Shown: piece by piece, positions 35,814-44,500 of the stretch
Layout: the number at the start of each line of letters is the position of its first letter
Position numbering within the stretch: position 1 is the stretch's first letter
NCBI GenBank assembly: GCA_002342685.1
Contig: DDQN01000064.1
Location: 51,889-115,888 of the forward strand
Length of the DNA: 64,000 bases
Direction of reading: 5' to 3'
From: Vibrio sp. UBA2441
Lineage (GTDB): Bacteria; Pseudomonadota; Gammaproteobacteria; Enterobacterales; Vibrionaceae
Translations under genes and position numbers: made by a program
Notes under the pieces: model-generated
Databases searched by the model: none
Seen by the model: the letters and a program-made list of their open reading frames with translations, nothing else
What the model was told of the DNA's origin: nothing

Positions 35814-36339
35814 GTTGTTCTCCTTTTTTCAATGTATCTAGAGTGCGCAATACCTTAGCTATCAAAGAAAGTAGTAAGAGGGTAAAGCTTAGGGGTATAA
35901 CGCTTTTAATTATCCAGCGAAATGGTAGGCCAGAAGGGGAGGATGAGCTCTCGTTTACGCGCCATGATTCGTAAGCAAAATCAAAAGAGTGCAGAATGAC
36001 CACTACGACAAAAGGTATTGCCAGAAATAGAATTCCAAGTAGGTCAACAAGGGCTTTTTTCTTCTCGCTAAAGTTGTGGTAGAAAAGATCTACCCGAACA
36101 TGGAGGTTGGTAACTTGTGCGTAAGCGGTTCCAAACATGACCGCCGTGGCATAGAGATGCCATTGAAGTTCTTCTAAGGTAATTTGACCATTTGAGAACA
36201 CTTTACGCAGGATAACCTGAATAACGATGACAGCGACTAACAGAAGATTAGTCCAGGCGATATATCGACTTATTGCAGTTATACCATTCTCTAGATGGCA
36301 ATATATCGGTGTTGAGGGAGAGATAGTGACCTTACTCAT
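35803..36339 (-). CDS. dctQ: TRAP transporter small permease (DctQ)
   Basis: A 178-residue protein with four hydrophobic helices. It carries the DctQ hallmarks EELQWHLYATAVMFGTAYA and LHVRVDLFY. I start it at 36339 because AGGAGG lies 5 bases upstream; the longer upstream frame begins inside dctP and is not protein-like. It assembles with DctM in the inner membrane. Confidence 0.92.
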   Translation of the reverse strand: MSKVTISPSTPIYCHLENGITAISRYIAWTNLLLVAVIVIQVILRKVFSNGQITLEELQWHLYATAVMFGTAYAQVTNLHVRVDLFYHNFSEKKKALVDLLGILFLAIPFVVVVILHSFDFAYESWRVNESSSSPSGLPFRWIIKSVIPLSFTLLLLSLIAKVLRTLDTLKKGEQHGS

Positions 36340-36358
36340 AGGGCCTCCTATATAAAAC

Positions 36359-36379
36359 AGCCAGCCGGGATGGCTGGCT
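36359..36379 (-). promoter_or_regulatory. dctP-dctQ intercistronic hairpin
   Basis: AGCCAGCC (36359-36366) and GGCTGGCT (36372-36379) form a perfect 8-bp GC-rich stem 17 bases after the dctP stop codon, with no T run. This can stabilise dctP mRNA or attenuate, giving more receptor than permease. Confidence 0.75.
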
Positions 36380-36395
36380 ATAAAGGAACATGGTC

Positions 36396-37463
36396 TTAGT
36401 TTCTGGTTGCACGAGGAAGGAATGCGTTTGCTTCCCAAAGTGAGTAACCTTTACGGAATTCACTAAGATCTTTCCAAACTTTATCAAAGAATGGATCCGC
36501 TTTTTGCTTCTCATCAACCACGTCTAACCAAGTCGTTTCGAATAGTGATAACATTTCATCATTCCAGTAACGAATCTGAACACCATTTTCTTTCGCTTTT
36601 TGCATGGCGCTAAACTGCATCGCTTCCCCTTCTGCAATAGAGTAGGTCATTGTTGCCATACAGGTGGTTTCAACCGCCATTTTTTGGTTTTTGTCCATCT
36701 TCTTCCAGGTATCTTTATTGATAAGAAGTTCAAAGACGGTAGATTGCTGATGCCAACCAGGGAAGTAGTTGTACTTAACAATTTTGTGGAAGCCCAAGCG
36801 TTGATCGATAGCCGGTTGAGAGAACTCAGAAGCATCAATAGCTCCTTTCTCTAAAGCGCCAAAGATCTCGCCGCCCGGAAGCTGAACCGTGCCTACCCCT
36901 AGTTTTTCCATTACAGAAGCCCCTAAACCGAAGAAACGCATATTTAGGCCTTTAAGGTCTTCTGGTTTTTCGATAGGCTTTTTAAACCAGCCAGAGGTTT
37001 CTGGAGAAATAATGGCGCAAGGCAGAACTTTAACGTTATAACCGCCTTGGTCATACATTTCTTGATAGAGTTTCAAGCCATTGCCAAAATAGAGCCAAGC
37101 CATGTACTCACCCGCTTCCGGTCCAAAAGGTACGGCAGAAAAAAGTGCAGAAGCGGGAAGTTTACCTTGCCAATAGCCTGCAGTGGAATAACCGGAGTTA
37201 ACCTTGCCGGTAGAGACTGCATCTAGAATTTCAGTGGGATTTACCAGTTTACCTGGCTCGTAAATTTTCATTTTAATGGTGCCACCGGAAGTGGCAGTAA
37301 TATGGTCGGCGTACCATTTTATAGGAGTTCCTAGTGCAGGAAGGTGCGTACCAAAAGCCACTGGGGTTTTCAGCAAAATTTTACTTGCTGCATTTGCACT
37401 AACAGTAAAACCAGCGGTTGTAGCGGCAATGGCCGTTGCTAAAACAACTTTATTAAAATTCAT
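36396..37463 (-). CDS. dctP: TRAP transporter substrate-binding protein (DctP/TakP-like)
   Basis: A 355-residue periplasmic receptor with a Sec signal peptide (about residues 1-25, ending SANA). The sequence is of the TakP/lactate-receptor type: it has SPETSGWFKKPIEKPEDLKG, QLPGGEIFGALEKGAIDASEF and YNYFPGWHQQST. Relatives of this subgroup are dimeric and bind 2-oxo acids or lactate, with a metal ion in some cases. The substrate here is inferred to be a small monocarboxylate or oxo acid. ATG 37463 is preceded by AAGGAG. Divergent from the Cache-domain kinase operon. Confidence 0.92.
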   Translation of the reverse strand: MNFNKVVLATAIAATTAGFTVSANAASKILLKTPVAFGTHLPALGTPIKWYADHITATSGGTIKMKIYEPGKLVNPTEILDAVSTGKVNSGYSTAGYWQGKLPASALFSAVPFGPEAGEYMAWLYFGNGLKLYQEMYDQGGYNVKVLPCAIISPETSGWFKKPIEKPEDLKGLNMRFFGLGASVMEKLGVGTVQLPGGEIFGALEKGAIDASEFSQPAIDQRLGFHKIVKYNYFPGWHQQSTVFELLINKDTWKKMDKNQKMAVETTCMATMTYSIAEGEAMQFSAMQKAKENGVQIRYWNDEMLSLFETTWLDVVDEKQKADPFFDKVWKDLSEFRKGYSLWEANAFLPRATRN

Positions 37464-37695
37464 TTTGTTCTCCTTGTAGGGAAGAGATTTCCATCTCAAT
37501 AGGAAAATGTGAACATTGCGTAGTTGGTATTGTTAATATTGTTAACGCAATGTTACATTTGGGTTTAGTTTAAAACGGAATGCTGTTCGGCACTATTGGG
37601 GTAATTGCGCAAATTTAGTCCGTAGAAATGCGTCATTTTTTATTTAGATTCAGTAAAAATACTTATCGGGTTATCTTGGAAATAGAGGGATGTAG

Positions 37696-39081
37696 ATGGG
37701 ATTTATAAATTACCGAAAGTTATCAATTAACATCATCCTGCTGTCCATAGTACCTCTGGTATTAGTCGTTGCTATAGTGGCTACCTTGTTGTTTAGTCAG
37801 GCAAAAGCCTTGGTTGAAGATGAAGTGAAATTAACTCGAAACAATATCGTGGCATCAAAAAAGCAAGAGCTTAAACAGTATGTTGAACTCGCGATTAAGA
37901 GTATTGAACCCTATTATTTGGATGATTCACTTTCTACAGAGGAGGCTCAGCGAATAGTGGCTGAAAAACTCAGCCGGTTAACCTATGGGAGCGATGGCTA
38001 CTTTTTTGCCTACACTTGGGAAGGCATAGCAATGGTTCTTCCTTATCAGCAAGACCGCATTGGTAAAGACTGGTGGGATGTTGAAGATGTACAGGGAAAA
38101 AAATTGTTGCAAGAGCTAATTTTTGTTGCAAGAAATGGCGGAGGTTTTGTCGATTACTTGTGGCATAAGCCATCTAGGCAAGAGCCTTTACCTAAACTGA
38201 GTTATTCTGTTTCTCTGGACAATTGGCAATGGATGGTTGGTACCGGTGTCTATCTGGATGACGTAGAAAGGCAGGTCGCTCATATGCAAAATGGATTTGA
38301 TATGAACATAGGTAAAAGTTCTGCTGTTCTTTTTGCTGTGGTTTTTGTTGCGGTAACGCTGATTGCCGCATTAGGTGCTTCCCTTAACCTGAATGTGCGA
38401 AAATTAGCCAATGAGCAGTTAAGTTTACTGAATCAGCAAATTATTGACTCACAAGAAAATGAAAGAAAGCGAGTATCCCGTGAACTCCATGATGGCGTAA
38501 ATCAGTTATTGGTGGCAGCAAAATATCGTTTAGATAATGTTGGCCGAGAAAACAACGCGGCAAAAAAAGAAGGAGAGCTGGATGCAAGTAAGCAAGCGAT
38601 GGAGCAGGCGATTGTTGAACTGAGAAGAATATCCAGAGATTTACGTCCACCACAACTGGATGATTTAGGACTAGTGGCTGGCATAGAGGCATATATTAAT
38701 GAACTTCGTAATAGAACGGATTTAGAGTTGGTTTTCGAGCAGGATATTGACGGTATTTCAATGCAACCTGAAGTAGAAACGACATTATATAGAGTCGTTC
38801 AGGAATCTCTGCATAATGTCGAAAAACATGCCAATGCACAAGGCGTTGACGTAGTGCTTCAACGTGAAGGAAAGCAAATACTATTAACGATAAGTGATGA
38901 TGGACAGGGTTTTTCAAACAGGCACATAAGTCAAAAGAAAAACAAAAGCGCTATGATTGAACATATGGGGCTGGAGAATATGAAAGAGCGAATCCAAGCG
39001 ATTGGCGGAGAATTTAAAGTGACCAGTGAGATTGGACAGGGAACCGAAGTTAGAGTCAGTTTAAGGATGGAGTTTATATGA
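37696..39081 (+). CDS. Cache-domain sensor histidine kinase, NarL-type
   Basis: A 461-residue membrane kinase. TM1 is at about residues 11-33. A periplasmic single Cache domain (about 35-200, with GYFFAYTWEGIAMVLPYQQ and WQWMVGTGVYLDD) is followed by TM2 at about 212-232. The HisKA_3 region has the phosphorylated His265 in SRELHDGVNQLL. A C-terminal HATPase_c domain carries QESLHNVEKHANA and SDDGQGF. Such Cache domains often sense small organic acids. It overlaps its response regulator (ATGA) and is divergent from the TRAP operon, which it probably controls. Confidence 0.92.
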   Translation: MGFINYRKLSINIILLSIVPLVLVVAIVATLLFSQAKALVEDEVKLTRNNIVASKKQELKQYVELAIKSIEPYYLDDSLSTEEAQRIVAEKLSRLTYGSDGYFFAYTWEGIAMVLPYQQDRIGKDWWDVEDVQGKKLLQELIFVARNGGGFVDYLWHKPSRQEPLPKLSYSVSLDNWQWMVGTGVYLDDVERQVAHMQNGFDMNIGKSSAVLFAVVFVAVTLIAALGASLNLNVRKLANEQLSLLNQQIIDSQENERKRVSRELHDGVNQLLVAAKYRLDNVGRENNAAKKEGELDASKQAMEQAIVELRRISRDLRPPQLDDLGLVAGIEAYINELRNRTDLELVFEQDIDGISMQPEVETTLYRVVQESLHNVEKHANAQGVDVVLQREGKQILLTISDDGQGFSNRHISQKKNKSAMIEHMGLENMKERIQAIGGEFKVTSEIGQGTEVRVSLRMEFI

Positions 39082-39710
39082 TTAACTTAGTGTTGGCTGA
39101 CGATCATCGAATTATGCAAGATGGTCTAAAGTCACGTCTGGAGCGAGAAGATAACTTAACCATATTAACCTGTGTGGGAACGGGAGAAGATGCACTAAAG
39201 TCGACCCGGGTTTTGAAGCCGGACATTCTTTTGCTTGATATTAATATGCCTAACCTAAACGGGATTGAAGTTCTGGAACAGCTGCAGAAAGAAGGCAGTG
39301 AAACAGCAGTGATTATTTTATCGATGCACGATACAAAAGAATACGTCGTTAGGGCGGTCAAAGCCGGAGCAAAGGGGTACGTGTTAAAAGATGTCAGCTC
39401 TGATGACCTTGTTACCGCGATCAATCAGGTTGCACTGGGGCACTCATATCTGAGTCCGAAAGCTTCTGATAAATTGCTGGAGCAGTTTAATGAGAAATCA
39501 GAAGTGAAAGACAGCGCTTTGTCAAAAAGAGAGTTGGATGTGTTGCAAGCGATAGTGAGTGGCGCAGGTAATAAAGAGATTGCAGATACGTTATGTATCA
39601 GCGTTCGCACTGTTGAAACCCATAGATTGAGAATCAAGAAAAAACTGGGCGCGACTTCTACTGCAGGCCTGGTTATGATCGCTCTGGAAAAAGGGCTGGT
39701 TAATAAATAA
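39078..39710 (+). CDS. NarL/FixJ-family response regulator
   Basis: A 210-residue regulator. The receiver domain carries acidic residues DD at 8-9, the phospho-acceptor Asp54 in LLLDINMPNLNG, Ser/Thr in ILSMHD and Lys in GYVLKD. The C-terminal LuxR-type helix-turn-helix (about 145-205) reads LSKRELDVLQAIVSGAGNKE then TLCISVRTVETH. It forms a two-component pair with the preceding Cache kinase. Its stop overlaps the start of the LysR gene (TAATG). Confidence 0.95.
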   Translation: MINLVLADDHRIMQDGLKSRLEREDNLTILTCVGTGEDALKSTRVLKPDILLLDINMPNLNGIEVLEQLQKEGSETAVIILSMHDTKEYVVRAVKAGAKGYVLKDVSSDDLVTAINQVALGHSYLSPKASDKLLEQFNEKSEVKDSALSKRELDVLQAIVSGAGNKEIADTLCISVRTVETHRLRIKKKLGATSTAGLVMIALEKGLVNK

Positions 39711-40627
39711 TGCCAAGCAACCCATTGAGCAGTCGTCAGCCCATCATGGATAAAGTGGTCTTTTTCTGTGCAGTGATCAACGCAGGATCTTTTCGGGATG
39801 CGGCTGCCATACAAGGTATTTCTCCTGCGGCAGGAAGTCGATGGGTGAAAGAGCTAGAAACATTACTCTCCGTTGAACTGATTAAGCGTAGTACCCGCCA
39901 TTTAATGCCTACGCAAGCGGGGCAACTTTTGTACGATCGAGTGTCACCATTGCTTCCAGAAATAAGCACGATTATCGAGGATGTTCAAAATTTTGCGGAA
40001 GAACAGAAAGGGGAAATTCGTATCTCCTCGACCCCGCTTTTTGCCAGACAATATCTGACTAAAATTATTGCAAAATATATGCTGATGAACCCCAAAATCG
40101 ATTTTAAGGTTTTCATCGAAGCTGGTGAGTTTGACCCGCTGAATATTGATTTCGCTTTTCGTGCTATCGCGAGTTATTCCGGGGAAAAAACAGAAGATTC
40201 GTTGCTTATTAGAAAGCATTTATTGAGTGAGCCGTTATACCTATGCGCCTCTGCGGAGTACCTAGAGAAAGCAGGAACGCCGCAAACGCCTGAAGACCTG
40301 AAACAACATCGTTGCTTATATGCCAGAACATTGCTTGATGGTAATCGGTGGTGTTTTGAACTTGATAGCGTACCGACTATAGTCACGATAAAGGATGCCC
40401 TGGAGTGTGATAATAGTGAGATGTTGAGGGATTTAGCCCTGCAAAGTGCGGGTATTGCCTATCTATCGCACTCCATTGTGGCTGAGTACATTGAAAATAA
40501 ACAGTTAATCAGTGTCATGCCAGAATACCGCTGTGCAACCTTTGATGTTCATCTCTATTATCGTCCTCGTAATCCAATGCCTGAAAGGTGTGCTCAGTTT
40601 AAAAACTTTCTACTTAGCCAGCTTTGA
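39710..40627 (+). CDS. LysR-family transcriptional regulator
   Basis: A 305-residue LTTR. The N-terminal winged helix is VVFFCAVINAGSFRDAAAIQ then GISPAAGSRWVKELE (about residues 15-58). A periplasmic-binding-like effector domain follows (about 95-300). Translationally coupled to the upstream response regulator, so the three genes form one regulatory operon beside the TRAP genes. Targets are unknown; control of organic-acid uptake or of the nearby CoA-transferase genes is plausible. Confidence 0.88.
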   Translation: MPSNPLSSRQPIMDKVVFFCAVINAGSFRDAAAIQGISPAAGSRWVKELETLLSVELIKRSTRHLMPTQAGQLLYDRVSPLLPEISTIIEDVQNFAEEQKGEIRISSTPLFARQYLTKIIAKYMLMNPKIDFKVFIEAGEFDPLNIDFAFRAIASYSGEKTEDSLLIRKHLLSEPLYLCASAEYLEKAGTPQTPEDLKQHRCLYARTLLDGNRWCFELDSVPTIVTIKDALECDNSEMLRDLALQSAGIAYLSHSIVAEYIENKQLISVMPEYRCATFDVHLYYRPRNPMPERCAQFKNFLLSQL

Positions 40628-41065
40628 CATTTATCAAGGCCAATTTTGTGCACTGTCCCTCATACACCATTCTATACTGCCTACAATTGTAAAAATTTGT
40701 GACAATGTTATGTCGAATAGGAAAGCTTATTTCTATTGTTGGAGCTTATATCTTTCTAGATATATTAGTTGAGTGAATTTAAGAGTAAAAAACATATATT
40801 TAGGTAGTTATATGTTTTTATATATCCGTCTAATTGATTGATAAATAAGTGTTGTTGCATTGAATTTCTAAAATGTAGTAATTATTTATAAAGGTTATTG
40901 AATTGCTAGTAATCATTGAGCAATAGTTATGTTATTCGAAAGTGTGATTCGAATTAAGACGATAATAAATAACCATCAGTTGACAGGTTTCTATTCCGTT
41001 ATGAAGTGAAGTCACTCACTAATCTCAAACACAAATTATCATTGACAACGATACGAGGCGCATCA
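40628..41065. promoter_or_regulatory. AT-rich region upstream of leuO
   Basis: 438 bases of very AT-rich DNA. It contains the stem-loops TATATCT/AGATATA (40747-40764) and AAAACATATA/TATATGTTTT (40789-40818, 10-bp perfect arms with a 10-base loop). AT-rich DNA ahead of leuO is a known H-NS silencing target in enterics. No reliable promoter hexamers could be picked. The second hairpin may end the LysR operon. Confidence 0.5.
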
Positions 41066-42028
41066 ATGTTGAATAAAAATGAAGTAAGTCATGCCGCTAC
41101 TAGCTATCGAATGGAATCGACACTACGTGGAGTAGATTTAAACCTGCTAACTGTTTTTGATGCTGTTATGCAGGAACAGAATATCACCAGAGCAGCACAC
41201 AATTTAAGCATGTCACAGCCTGCGGTAAGTAATGCCGTTGCTCGACTAAAAGTGATGTTTAATGACGAGTTATTTATGCGTCATGGCCGAGGCATCCAAC
41301 CGACTCAACGTGCGCGTCAACTATTCGGGCCAGTACGTCAGGCATTGCAACTTGTTCGTAACGAACTCCCCAATTCTATGTTTTTACCGATGACATCCAG
41401 CCGATTATTCAAGTTGGCTATTTGCAGCCCAAGTGATGTTCGTTTTGCTCCGAAAATATTGACCAAAATTGCACAGGTAGCACCTAATATCCAAATTCAT
41501 ATGGATGCTGATTTTAATAATGATTTGTCAGAAAAAATGCGCTATCAAGAGGTGGACTTCGTCATTGACTACACTAATTTTGGTGGACAGGGATATTCGA
41601 GTACAGAAATCTTTAATGATGAATTGGTGGTGGTGGCTTCTACTGCGCATCCACGATTAGGAGACTCAATCACTGATCAACAATTGCGTGCGGAAAAACA
41701 TGCCAAATTATCGAAAACAGACTGTTTATTGAGTTATACAGAACAAGCGTACAAAGAGTTGGATTGTGAGGCTGCTTACAATGGGACAAGTCTGAGCAAT
41801 GTTCTGTATGTGGTTAGTCAGTCTGAGTTGATTACGGTCGCACCGCGCTGGTTGGTCGACAATATGCCGGATAGAAACCAACTTAAAATTCTTGATTTTC
41901 CGCTGGAAAAGAATGTTCTCAAGGGCTTCCTAAGCTGGCATGAATCAAGTGAAAAAGATAAAGGTCATATCTGGATGAGAGATCAACTTATGATGATCTG
42001 TGGTGAGATTGTTTCAACAATAAGATAG
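41066..42028 (+). CDS. leuO: LysR-family global regulator LeuO
   Basis: A 320-residue LTTR that matches LeuO. The N-terminal part reads LRGVDLNLLTVFDAVMQEQN then ITRAAHNLSMSQPAVSNAV, a typical LeuO helix-turn-helix. I chose ATG 41066 over an in-frame GTG 20 codons upstream; GAGG precedes it. LeuO antagonises H-NS silencing and in vibrios affects acid and bile responses. In E. coli it lies between leuABCD and ilvIH; here ilvIH is also downstream, but an acyl-CoA ligase intervenes. Confidence 0.9.
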   Translation: MLNKNEVSHAATSYRMESTLRGVDLNLLTVFDAVMQEQNITRAAHNLSMSQPAVSNAVARLKVMFNDELFMRHGRGIQPTQRARQLFGPVRQALQLVRNELPNSMFLPMTSSRLFKLAICSPSDVRFAPKILTKIAQVAPNIQIHMDADFNNDLSEKMRYQEVDFVIDYTNFGGQGYSSTEIFNDELVVVASTAHPRLGDSITDQQLRAEKHAKLSKTDCLLSYTEQAYKELDCEAAYNGTSLSNVLYVVSQSELITVAPRWLVDNMPDRNQLKILDFPLEKNVLKGFLSWHESSEKDKGHIWMRDQLMMICGEIVSTIR

Positions 42029-42102
42029 CCATAAACGATAGTTTTATCATTTATGGTGATTGAACTTATCTAAGTAAAATAGATAAAGAAAACATGATTA
42101 CT

Positions 42103-42145
42103 AAAGCGCTGACAGGATGAATCTTGTCAGTGCTTTTTGTTTTTC
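42103..42145 (+). terminator. Terminator of leuO
   Basis: AAAGCGCTGACA (42103-42114) pairs with TGTCAGTGCTTT (42125-42136, one G-T type mismatch), followed by TTGTTTTT. Confidence 0.8.
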
Positions 42146-42279
42146 TACTGATTGAAATATTACTAATAGATTTTACGTGATCCATAAGATAAGTTCAGCC
42201 TTCCTAGTTGCCTTTTTTAGCCCGAAATGTATATTGTCCGCATAAAATAGCTTACATGTGTAAGCCAAAGGTAAAGAAC

Positions 42280-44091
42280 ATGGTTAATTTAGATTTTCAT
42301 ATAGTAAAACGCATCAGAGAACAGGTTGCCAGACGTGGTAATAATGTTGCCCTTCGTCATAAAATTGCGGGTGTATGGGAAGACATTAGTTGGAAGCAAT
42401 TTGGCCAGCAGATAGATGAAATTTCTCTAGCGCTATTAGCTCAAGGGTTGAAGGTTCAGGATAAGATTGGCATATACGCTAACAACATGCCTAAGTGGTC
42501 TATTGCTGATTTTGGCGCTATGCAAATCAGAGCGGTTACGGTACCTATCTATGCGACCAACACCCCTAAGCAGTCGGCCTATGTTATGCAAAATGCCGAC
42601 GTCAAAGTCTTATTTGTGGGAGAGCAATCTCAATATGATGCGGCTATAAGCATCATCAATGAGTGTGAAGCGTTGGAAGTTATCGTGGCAATGTCTGATG
42701 ACATTGACTTGAAACAACACGAATCCGGGATCACATGGGCTGATTTTATCGCTAAAGGTATGGAAGAGCATCAACAAGCGCTTGATGAACGACTAGCACA
42801 AGCGAACTTTGATGACCTATTTACCTTGATCTATACATCCGGTACCACGGGCATGCCTAAGGGCGTTATGCTTGATTACCAGAATATGAGTGCACAATGT
42901 CAGGGGCATGATACGAATCTGCGACTGGATGAAAATGATGTGTCACTTAGCTTTCTTCCGTTATCACATGTGTTTGAACGAGCTTGGTCTTTTTATGTGC
43001 TTTATAAAGGTGCAACCAATTGTTATCTACAAGATACAATGCAGGTTCGAGATGCACTAGGGGAAATAAAGCCAACAGTAATGAGTGCTGTGCCTCGTTT
43101 TTATGAAAAGATATTTTCCGCTATCCATGAAAAGGTCGCTCGTGCGCCTATCCACCGTAAGCTGGTATTTACCTGGTCAGTCAATATGGGAGCCAGAATT
43201 GCCGCTTGTAAGCAAGAGGGTAGAGAGCCTTCTCTTTTATTGAAGCGATGCCACAAGCTGGCCGACAAGCTGGTTCTTGCTAAGTTAAGAGAGCTGTTGG
43301 GTGGACGAATCAACTTTATGCCTTGTGGTGGCGCTAAATTAGATACCACCATTGGCCGTTTTTTCCATGCGATTGGTATTAATGTAAAACTTGGTTATGG
43401 CATGACAGAAACAACAGCCACCATCTCGTGCTGGGAAGACAACAAGTTTGAACCTGAATCAATTGGTACTCTGATGCCCAATGCAGAAGTAAAAATTGGT
43501 GAGAATAACGAGATATTAGTCCGGGGACCAATGGTCATGCGTGGCTACTACAAGATGCCTGAAGAAACAGAAAAAACCTTCGATGAACAAGGTTTCTTGA
43601 AAACAGGCGATGCCGGACATTTCGATGAAGATGGTAATCTTTATATTACTGATCGTATCAAAGAGTTGATGAAAACCTCTGGTGGTAAGTACATCGCTCC
43701 TCAGTATATAGAAGGTACGATCGGTAAAGACCATTTTATAGAGCAAATCGCCGTAATTGCTGATACACGTAAATTTGTGTCCGCTCTTATAGTGCCTAGC
43801 TTTGAATCTTTAGAAGAGTATGCGAAAGAGCTAAACATCAAGTATCACGATCGCATGGAATTGCTTAAACATAGCCATGTGGTTGAAATGCTCGAGAAAA
43901 GAGTGGCTGAACTGCAGAAAGATCTGGCGAAATTTGAGCAGGTTAAAAAAATCACCTTCTTGCCAAAAGCTTTCTCCATGGATAAAGGTGAATTGACTCC
44001 AACTCAGAAACTACGTCGTAAAGTGATACATGAACGATACGAAGACGAAATTGAAGAGATGTACTCAGATGGCAAAAACAATAAAAAATAA
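42280..44091 (+). CDS. Long-chain acyl-CoA ligase (AMP-forming)
   Basis: A 603-residue AMP-binding enzyme of the FACS (long-chain fatty acid CoA ligase) group. The phosphate loop is IYTSGTTGMPKGVM at about residue 185. Further on are GYGMTETTATISCWED (adenylate-binding) and GFLKTGDAGHFDEDGNLYI then DRIKELMKTSGGKY, with the hinge and catalytic Lys region. It activates a carboxylate to its acyl-CoA. I start at ATG 42280 (MVNLDFH); the longer frame opens with non-homologous residues. It lies between leuO and ilvI with its own terminator. The chain-length preference is unknown. Confidence 0.9.
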   Translation: MVNLDFHIVKRIREQVARRGNNVALRHKIAGVWEDISWKQFGQQIDEISLALLAQGLKVQDKIGIYANNMPKWSIADFGAMQIRAVTVPIYATNTPKQSAYVMQNADVKVLFVGEQSQYDAAISIINECEALEVIVAMSDDIDLKQHESGITWADFIAKGMEEHQQALDERLAQANFDDLFTLIYTSGTTGMPKGVMLDYQNMSAQCQGHDTNLRLDENDVSLSFLPLSHVFERAWSFYVLYKGATNCYLQDTMQVRDALGEIKPTVMSAVPRFYEKIFSAIHEKVARAPIHRKLVFTWSVNMGARIAACKQEGREPSLLLKRCHKLADKLVLAKLRELLGGRINFMPCGGAKLDTTIGRFFHAIGINVKLGYGMTETTATISCWEDNKFEPESIGTLMPNAEVKIGENNEILVRGPMVMRGYYKMPEETEKTFDEQGFLKTGDAGHFDEDGNLYITDRIKELMKTSGGKYIAPQYIEGTIGKDHFIEQIAVIADTRKFVSALIVPSFESLEEYAKELNIKYHDRMELLKHSHVVEMLEKRVAELQKDLAKFEQVKKITFLPKAFSMDKGELTPTQKLRRKVIHERYEDEIEEMYSDGKNNKK

Positions 44092-44116
44092 CACCTGAAC
44101 TTCTATAGTGTGATTT

Positions 44117-44156
44117 ATGCCCGCTCAGTTTGAAAACTGGAGCGGGCTTTTATTTG
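44117..44156 (+). terminator. Terminator of the acyl-CoA ligase gene
   Basis: GCCCGCTC (44119-44126) pairs with GAGCGGGC (44140-44147), followed by TTTTATTT; the inner CAGTTT/AAACTG extends the stem. Confidence 0.9.
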
Positions 44157-44500
44157 CCCGAAAAATAGCTTGTTTGCTAATTGTTCTTTTTTTGTTGCAA
44201 AATACAGAGTTTGTCGCTGTTAAGTATTTAACATTTAGCATATGCTGGTTTTTTCACAATTCCTCTTGATTTAAAATCGAATAAGTTTGAAATTAGAGTT
44301 CATACACGAAGGTATTCTTTGTGTTGTTCATGGATATATTAAGGATCTAAATTTCCTGTCTTTGCGTTTGGCGCAAAAGGTTTAGAACTTGATATTTTAG
44401 GCTACGAATAAGCCCTAACTATGTAATACGACAATTAAAGAAAGTTTGCTAAAGGTTACAGGAGTTACCTTATTTAATTGGCGTATTAAGGAGAAAACCG
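44157..44500. promoter_or_regulatory. ilvIH upstream region
   Basis: 344 AT-rich bases ahead of ilvI, ending with a strong AAGGAG Shine-Dalgarno. In E. coli the comparable region binds Lrp at several sites. I see no leader peptide rich in Leu/Val/Ile codons and no terminator-attenuator, so regulation is probably by DNA-binding proteins. Confidence 0.5.

Noticed and set aside
40741..40818. Small RNA gene between the LysR operon and leuO
   Set aside because: Two AT-only hairpins are present, but there is no GC-rich terminator or promoter; AT-rich silenced DNA explains them adequately.
44157..44500. Branched-chain leader peptide and attenuator before ilvI
   Set aside because: Short ATG frames there hold no run of Leu, Val or Ile codons and no terminator lies before ilvI.
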